IMG/VR virus record: IMGVR_UViG_3300018084_000020
Span: 1-20,886 of that record
DNA: 20,886 nucleotides
Origin: a virus
Strand: one strand, 5' to 3'
The position numbers were made by a program, and so were the translations under genes. The notes below the pieces were generated by a model that saw only the letters and a list, made by a program, of their open reading frames with translations, did not search any database and had not been told where the DNA came from. This document shows, piece by piece, positions 17,462-20,886 of the stretch. The stretch's first letter is position 1; each line of letters starts with the position of its first letter.

Positions 17462-17490
17462 TTGCCTTTTGTCGAGATGTGGAGTATAGT
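17462..17490 (+). promoter_or_regulatory. Plus-strand promoter of 17524-17700
   Basis: -35 TTGCCT (17462-17467), 17-bp spacer, -10 TATAGT (17485-17490). A GTAAGG close to the predicted start recalls the start element of the minus-strand promoters. Confidence 0.76.
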
Positions 17491-17523
17491 AGATCTCGTA
17501 AGGCCAACCCCATGGAGGTAAAA

Positions 17524-17700
17524 ATGTCCGCTCCCGTCGTCGTCCCGGTCTCCGCCCTCTACGTCCGCCTGGTGGCCCTGGTGGCCGCTCGTGTGGCCGT
17601 GTGCGCCGACTGCGCCGCGCTGCCCGCTGGACGGTACTGCCTGTCGCATGTCTGCCTGGACTGCGGCCGTGTCGCCCACCCGCACGGCGCTGGCTGCTAG
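17524..17700 (+). CDS. Small Cys-rich zinc-ribbon-like protein, 58 aa
   Basis: Hydrophobic Val/Ala-rich first half (residues 4-26, VVVPVSALYVRLVALVAARV) then a compact metal site: Cys27-x2-Cys30, Cys39, Cys44-x2-Cys47, with His52, His54 and Cys58 at the end. The CADC ... CLDC pair resembles a zinc ribbon. The hydrophobic half may be a membrane helix or protein core. Start at 17524 with GGAGG 7 nt upstream; an in-frame ATG at 17479 overlaps the promoter -10. Function unknown. Confidence 0.74.
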   Translation: MSAPVVVPVSALYVRLVALVAARVAVCADCAALPAGRYCLSHVCLDCGRVAHPHGAGC

Positions 17701-17712
17701 TCGCCGGTGGTG

Positions 17713-17737
17713 GCCCCGTCCCCTGGTGGGGCGGGGC
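17713..17737 (+). terminator. Hairpin after 17524-17700
   Basis: 10-bp stem GCCCCGTCCC / GGGGCGGGGC (one G-U), 5-nt loop, 12 nt past the stop. No U-tract. The gap continues to 17850 and holds one AAAGCCTGC element (17792-17800). Confidence 0.6.
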
Positions 17738-17850
17738 TGCCTCGTGTGGAGATTGGCAGATGCCGGCCTCTGGTGTGGAGGTGTGTAGGCCAAAGCCTGC
17801 CCTGCACCGTGCGGCCTGGAGACGGCCAGCAAATAGGTCGTGTCCAGGGG

Positions 17851-17879
17851 TAGCGGAGACGGTGTCGACACGGTAGAGT
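17851..17879 (+). promoter_or_regulatory. Plus-strand promoter of 17925-18119
   Basis: -35 TAGCGG (17851-17856), 17-bp spacer that contains the palindrome GTGTCGACAC, -10 TAGAGT (17874-17879). A GGCGGG-ACGGA-CCCGCC hairpin follows in the leader (17890-17906). Confidence 0.68.
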
Positions 17880-17924
17880 TGTTGTTGTAGGCGGGACGGA
17901 CCCGCCGGTCCCAAGGAGGACGCC

Positions 17925-18119
17925 ATGCAGATCACCCGCGAGATGACCAAGCGCCAGCTGGTCGAGGTCCTGGCCAACCACCACTACACCGGCGACTCGG
18001 TGTCCTGGGCAACCAAGTGGTACGCGACCAACATGACCAAGGCACAGCTGCTGGAGCAGGTCGAGCATGTGCGCGGCGAGCGGACGCAGGACCAGCTGAC
18101 CTACAAGTACGACCACTAG
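17925..18119 (+). CDS. Small basic protein, 64 aa
   Basis: Two related-looking helical segments, EMTKRQLVEVLANHHYTGD and NMTKAQLLEQVEHVRGERTQ, each with MTK(R/A)QL(V/L)E, so it may be an internal duplication; a SAP- or HeH-like DNA-binding role is possible but unproven. AAGGAGG at 7 nt precedes the ATG. The leader carries a short hairpin (17890-17906) that may modulate translation. Unrecognised. Confidence 0.74.
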   Translation: MQITREMTKRQLVEVLANHHYTGDSVSWATKWYATNMTKAQLLEQVEHVRGERTQDQLTYKYDH

Positions 18120-18125
18120 TTGGAC

Positions 18126-18151
18126 GGGGCGGACCCGGTTGGGTCCGCCCC
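18126..18151 (+). terminator. Hairpin between 17925-18119 and 18175-18324
   Basis: Perfect 11-bp stem GGGGCGGACCC-GGTT-GGGTCCGCCCC, 6 nt past the stop. No U-tract; the next gene's ribosome binding site lies 12 nt on, so it may protect RNA or limit read-through. Confidence 0.68.
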
Positions 18152-18174
18152 TGCTAGTCCCTGAGGAGGACGGC

Positions 18175-18324
18175 ATGGAGCAGGACCTGATGGACGAGGA
18201 CGTGTGCGAGCTGTGCGGCGAGGACGCCGACGACGAGATGGGGACCTTCCAGGACGACGACCGCACCGAGCAGGTCTGGTGCCACGCGAGCTGTGGTGAG
18301 GACGCCGGTCTCGAGCTGGCCTGA
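18175..18324 (+). CDS. Small acidic zinc-binding protein, 49 aa
   Basis: Highly acidic protein with Cys11, Cys14, Cys36, His37 and Cys40 (CELC ... CHASC), a CxxC...CHxxC zinc knuckle-like site. GAGGAGG precedes the ATG at 18175; an in-frame ATG at 18139 lies in the terminator stem. It has no promoter of its own and depends on read-through from 17851. Function unknown. Confidence 0.7.
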   Translation: MEQDLMDEDVCELCGEDADDEMGTFQDDDRTEQVWCHASCGEDAGLELA

Positions 18325-18333
18325 CACACGCAG

Positions 18334-18369
18334 AGAGGCCCGCTGCCCCGGTTGGGGTAGCGGGCCTCT
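18334..18369. terminator. Bidirectional terminator between converging genes
   Basis: 16-bp stem (one G-U) AGAGGCCCGCTGCCCC-GGTT-GGGGTAGCGGGCCTCT between the plus-strand gene ending at 18324 and the minus-strand gene ending at 18446. The remaining gap to 18445 shows no gene. Confidence 0.75.
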
Positions 18370-18445
18370 TGTGCTGCCGGCAGGCGACAGGGTCGCGGGT
18401 CGTGTGGCTCCTATGCCTTGCCGGCAACCTGGTGAGGTTGCGCCC

Positions 18446-18682
18446 TCAGCTGTTGGTCGCAGCCTCGTAGTCCGCAAGGTCCCGGATCACGTCCGCCGTG
18501 CTCCGCTTGCGTCCTGACGGAAGCCTACCTCGTTCTCGTGCCCAGCGCGGCTCGCAGACGCCCGCGAGGATCGGCGGGACCTCCTCCTGGGCCGGTTGGT
18601 CATTGGGCGGCTCGGTCTCTCGGCAGGCGGCCACCGAGGGGCTCGGGCAGTCCCACGGGCACCAGGCGCACTGCCCGTTCAC
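18446..18682 (-). CDS. Small Cys-rich protein, 78 aa, GTG start
   Basis: N-terminal Cys5, Cys8, Cys12 and Cys20 (CAWCPWDCPSPSVAAC) form a likely metal site, followed by a Pro/Glu-rich linker and a basic/helical end (GRLPSGRKRSTADVIRDLAD). The GTG overlaps the stop of the BRO gene as GTGA, so it is translated by coupling. No strong ribosome binding site. Function unknown. Confidence 0.68.
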   Translation of the reverse strand: MNGQCAWCPWDCPSPSVAACRETEPPNDQPAQEEVPPILAGVCEPRWARERGRLPSGRKRSTADVIRDLADYEAATNS

Positions 18683-19416
18683 TTGCCGATCGCCTTAGGC
18701 TTCACGTCCTTGAAGCCGTCGATCGCCTTCGCCTGCATCTTGGGGAACTGGTTGACGATGCGGAACTCGTCAGCCCTCCACGTCACAGCCTTGAACGGCT
18801 TCCTTCCGAACTTCTTCTCGTACATCTTGGACCTTGCAGTGCCGTTGTTGAGTCGGGCGATCCTGTTCTTTCCAACCCCGTTCTGGTCGTCGATCTCTCC
18901 GGACGTCGTCATCACGACGGGGAAGCCGACTGCCTCCGTCAGCAAACCGTGGTTGTGCGCGAATGCACGAATCACGTCGCTCGGGATCCTGCCGCTGCGC
19001 CACGCCTTGTCGATTGCACGATAGCTCGGATCCATCTTCTCAGCGAGCTCCATGACTCGCTTCTGCAGAGCCTCCGCGCTCTCGTATGCCCCGGTCTGTC
19101 GGATAGCCGGAATGACCTCTTCGAAGATCCACCTGCGGAATCCCTCGGCCTTCGGCTTGCGACTCATGAAGACCAGCTGGTACAGGCCGGGCTCGTTCGT
19201 GACGTTGGTTTCCCTGCCTCGACCCAGCGCGTCGGTTACCCTCGTAGTACGAGCGTAACCCTCGTACAGCCTGGCCGCAGCGCCTCCCGCGTTCTCGATA
19301 CCGAGCTCGCGGCACACGTCGTTGACGACCCAGTGGGGCTGCTCGTCGATCCAGATGACGCGCACCTTCTCGCCAGATCCTGGAAACGTGAGAGGTACAA
19401 TCCTGTGCTCGCTCAT
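18679..19416 (-). CDS. BRO-N (Bro family) antirepressor-like protein, 245 aa
   Basis: Residues about 9-115 match the BRO-N domain: RVIWIDEQPHWVVNDVCREL, GIENAGGAAARL, NEPGLYQLVFMSRKPKAEGF and RRWIFEEVIPAIRQTGAY. This domain occurs in phage antirepressors and in baculovirus BRO proteins and binds DNA. A helical segment (SAEALQKRVMELAEKMDPSY) follows, then a C-terminal region (GRIPSDVIRAFAHNHGLLTE, FGRKPFKAVTWRADEFRI) that I do not recognise. The start at 19416 overlaps the primase stop (ATGA) and has AAGGAG. An in-frame longer reading runs back into the primase and is rejected. Likely role: early transcription control. Confidence 0.86.
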   Translation of the reverse strand: MSEHRIVPLTFPGSGEKVRVIWIDEQPHWVVNDVCRELGIENAGGAAARLYEGYARTTRVTDALGRGRETNVTNEPGLYQLVFMSRKPKAEGFRRWIFEEVIPAIRQTGAYESAEALQKRVMELAEKMDPSYRAIDKAWRSGRIPSDVIRAFAHNHGLLTEAVGFPVVMTTSGEIDDQNGVGKNRIARLNNGTARSKMYEKKFGRKPFKAVTWRADEFRIVNQFPKMQAKAIDGFKDVKPKAIGK

Positions 19417-20886
19417 GCAGTCTTCTCCTTCGGTCCGCTGGATTCCTTGAGTCGGATGCCGGTGACGGTGCGGAAGCGCTCGCCCTTCTCCTCGTGCCAT
19501 CCCTTCCCCATCTCGCCTCCGAGCCGGGTGACGATGGGCGCGAGCTTGCGCGGGAGCCAGTTGGGGTTGCCGGACCCCGTGCCGTTTTGCTCGCAATACG
19601 ACTTCCACAGCTGCACGAGCTCCGGGTGATAGCACCAGTAATCGGGATCGTCGACAGGACCGATCTCGCAGTAGGTGCTCAGGAACTGCTCGTGCGGGCT
19701 CGCACCCTCGTCGAGCGTGTCGATGTAGTTCTGCGCTGATGCCGGCTGCAGCAGCTTCTTGGTGTCGTTGAGGTCGTCGAGCCCTTCAAGCGCCCAGTTG
19801 AACACGCCAGGGACTTCGCTCAGGACACGCCTCTTCAGCGTGTGGTCCTCGCGTCCGATATACGACTTGCGCATCTTCAGCATGACCATACGCTGGTTGA
19901 TGGCGTTGGACGAGTCCATGAATGCCGGCAGTTCGTTCGACATGATGATCGGACGAACTCCGAGCCGCATGGAGAGCGGCTTCTGGTTCTTCCTGTTGAT
20001 GATCACCTTGTCGTTGGCCGACAGGCTGAGCAGACGCTCGATCGCCGTCTGCATGTCCTCGGCCTTCATCGCTGAGCGGGAGTCGGCCGCGATCATCACG
20101 GACTTGCCCACGAGGTTCTGCAGGCCGAACTCGCCCGCGAGGTGCTTGAGCGTGAACGATTCCACCGACTTCGGGCCCATGAGCGCGTCGATCATATCGG
20201 CAATCGTGCCCTTGCCGGAACGCGACGGTCCGATCAGCGCGAGGATCTTCTCCAGGTCATATCGACCCGAGATGAAGTAGCCCATGAACTGTCGGAGCGT
20301 CCGAATGGAGTCGGGATCGCCCTCGAACACGTCCTCCAGGAATTCGATCCACTGCGGGCACTTGGCGTCCGGATCGTACTCGAACGGAAGGCTCCACGTG
20401 TTGAAGTAGCGTGGCGTGTGCTCCCGCATCGTCTTGTTGTCGATGTCGAAGATGCCGTTGGCCATCGCCACGTGCTTCGTGTCGAACTCCGGCGGTCCCT
20501 GCCAAGTGTTGGGGTCCGGAAGATCGTCCCTGGAGTTGATCGCTCGCACGCTCTCGAGCAGAGCACCGATCTTGGCCGGGGCAGGAGCCCAGCGCACGGG
20601 CTTCCACACCTGCTGCCCGGTGTCCCCGTCCGTCAGGAGCTTGAGCGTGTACTCGTTGTCCATGCGGTGATACAACTTGGATCGGATGGTTCCGTCGGAG
20701 ACCGACTCCCAGTGCGCGCCACGGTGCAGCCACGTGTCCTCGTTGGCGTAGATGATCCCGACGGTTCCGTCCGTCTCGTTCACCCACTCGTCCTGGATGT
20801 GGCGCGCCACCTCCATCGGGTCGGCTGCATCCGGGGCGTACGTGTCGCTGTTGTCGGGCTTGGCTACGGCTGCCTTCTTGGTGCCG
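19413..20886 (-). CDS. D5/P4-type primase-helicase, 5' part outside the window
   Basis: C-terminal part of a phage/plasmid primase of the P4/D5 family, a superfamily 3 helicase that unwinds the replication fork. The Walker A loop is GPSRSGKGT and the conserved B/C region follows (VMIAADSRSA ... RLLSLSANDKVIINRKNQKP, RPIIMSNELPAF). Before it lies a D5_N-like segment (TVGIIYANEDTWLHRGAHWE...). The frame is open to base 20886; the codons upstream of the ATG at 20816 are coding (GTKKAAVAKPDNSDTYAPDA), so that ATG is internal. About 490 codons are visible. The BRO gene start overlaps its stop. Firm at family level. Confidence 0.92.
   Translation of the reverse strand, partial: GTKKAAVAKPDNSDTYAPDAADPMEVARHIQDEWVNETDGTVGIIYANEDTWLHRGAHWESVSDGTIRSKLYHRMDNEYTLKLLTDGDTGQQVWKPVRWAPAPAKIGALLESVRAINSRDDLPDPNTWQGPPEFDTKHVAMANGIFDIDNKTMREHTPRYFNTWSLPFEYDPDAKCPQWIEFLEDVFEGDPDSIRTLRQFMGYFISGRYDLEKILALIGPSRSGKGTIADMIDALMGPKSVESFTLKHLAGEFGLQNLVGKSVMIAADSRSAMKAEDMQTAIERLLSLSANDKVIINRKNQKPLSMRLGVRPIIMSNELPAFMDSSNAINQRMVMLKMRKSYIGREDHTLKRRVLSEVPGVFNWALEGLDDLNDTKKLLQPASAQNYIDTLDEGASPHEQFLSTYCEIGPVDDPDYWCYHPELVQLWKSYCEQNGTGSGNPNWLPRKLAPIVTRLGGEMGKGWHEEKGERFRTVTGIRLKESSGPKEKTA

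Noticed and set aside
18161-18167. CTGAGGA on the plus strand before 18175-18324
   Set aside because: It matches the hammerhead core by chance: no GAAA, stem III or stem I is near. It is a ribosome binding site.

Overview
This window looks like the early, non-structural region of a tailed phage that infects a high-GC actinobacterium. The evidence is the GC-rich sequence, densely packed small genes with TGATG, ATGA and GTGA stop-start overlaps, strong AGGAGG ribosome binding sites, and phage-type replication and nucleotide genes: a D5/P4-type primase-helicase, a BRO-N antirepressor-like protein, an SNF2 helicase, a deoxycytidylate deaminase-like protein and a Cas4/RecB-like nuclease. No tRNA, structural gene, integrase or CRISPR array was seen. 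The host genus cannot be fixed from this sequence. Nearly all genes lie on the minus strand, so transcription mostly runs from high to low coordinates. The exception is a four-gene plus-strand island at 17272-18324.

Layout from the right edge: primase-helicase (entering from outside), BRO protein and a Cys-rich small protein (20886-18446); the plus-strand island of four small genes; then 17126-13298, a run of small genes, most with their own near-identical promoter (TAGCGC/TAGCCA, 17 bp, TATAGT, then a CTTACAGTAAG-like palindrome over the predicted start) and a 3' hairpin; then a JAMM-fold protein (13128-12715). Below that lie two parallel operons. Operon 2 starts near 12547 and runs to 8765. 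Operon 1 starts near 8523 and appears to run to the left edge (DUF2786 protein, DUF6011-like protein, deaminase, SNF2 helicase, small membrane proteins, Cas4-like nuclease).

The most striking content is RNA. Six intergenic segments on the minus strand (6531-6595, 7429-7481, 8027-8090, 10041-10096, 11153-11222, 12161-12225) fold as type II hammerhead self-cleaving ribozymes. Each has GAAA, a stem III hairpin, a GUC/GUA-type cleavage site, a 6-bp stem I, CUGA(C/G)GA and a closing 4-bp stem II. Each sits immediately upstream of the ribosome binding site of the next gene. Three are in each operon. Each operon also opens with about 260 nt of untranslated leader, and the two leaders share at least four colinear sequence blocks and matching hairpins, which suggests a conserved structured RNA. 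The likely scheme is two long transcripts cut by ribozymes into shorter mRNAs that begin with a stem I hairpin.

Other notable points: three paralogous proteins with a shared N-terminal domain and charged or histone-H1-like tails (1308-1874, 7545-8012, 11232-11831); at least 22 copies of the palindrome TGCCGGCA, against less than one expected; an exact 33-bp tandem duplication inside a gene; a decayed promoter; a probable leaderless gene; and several genes of 24-55 codons in tightly coupled chains.
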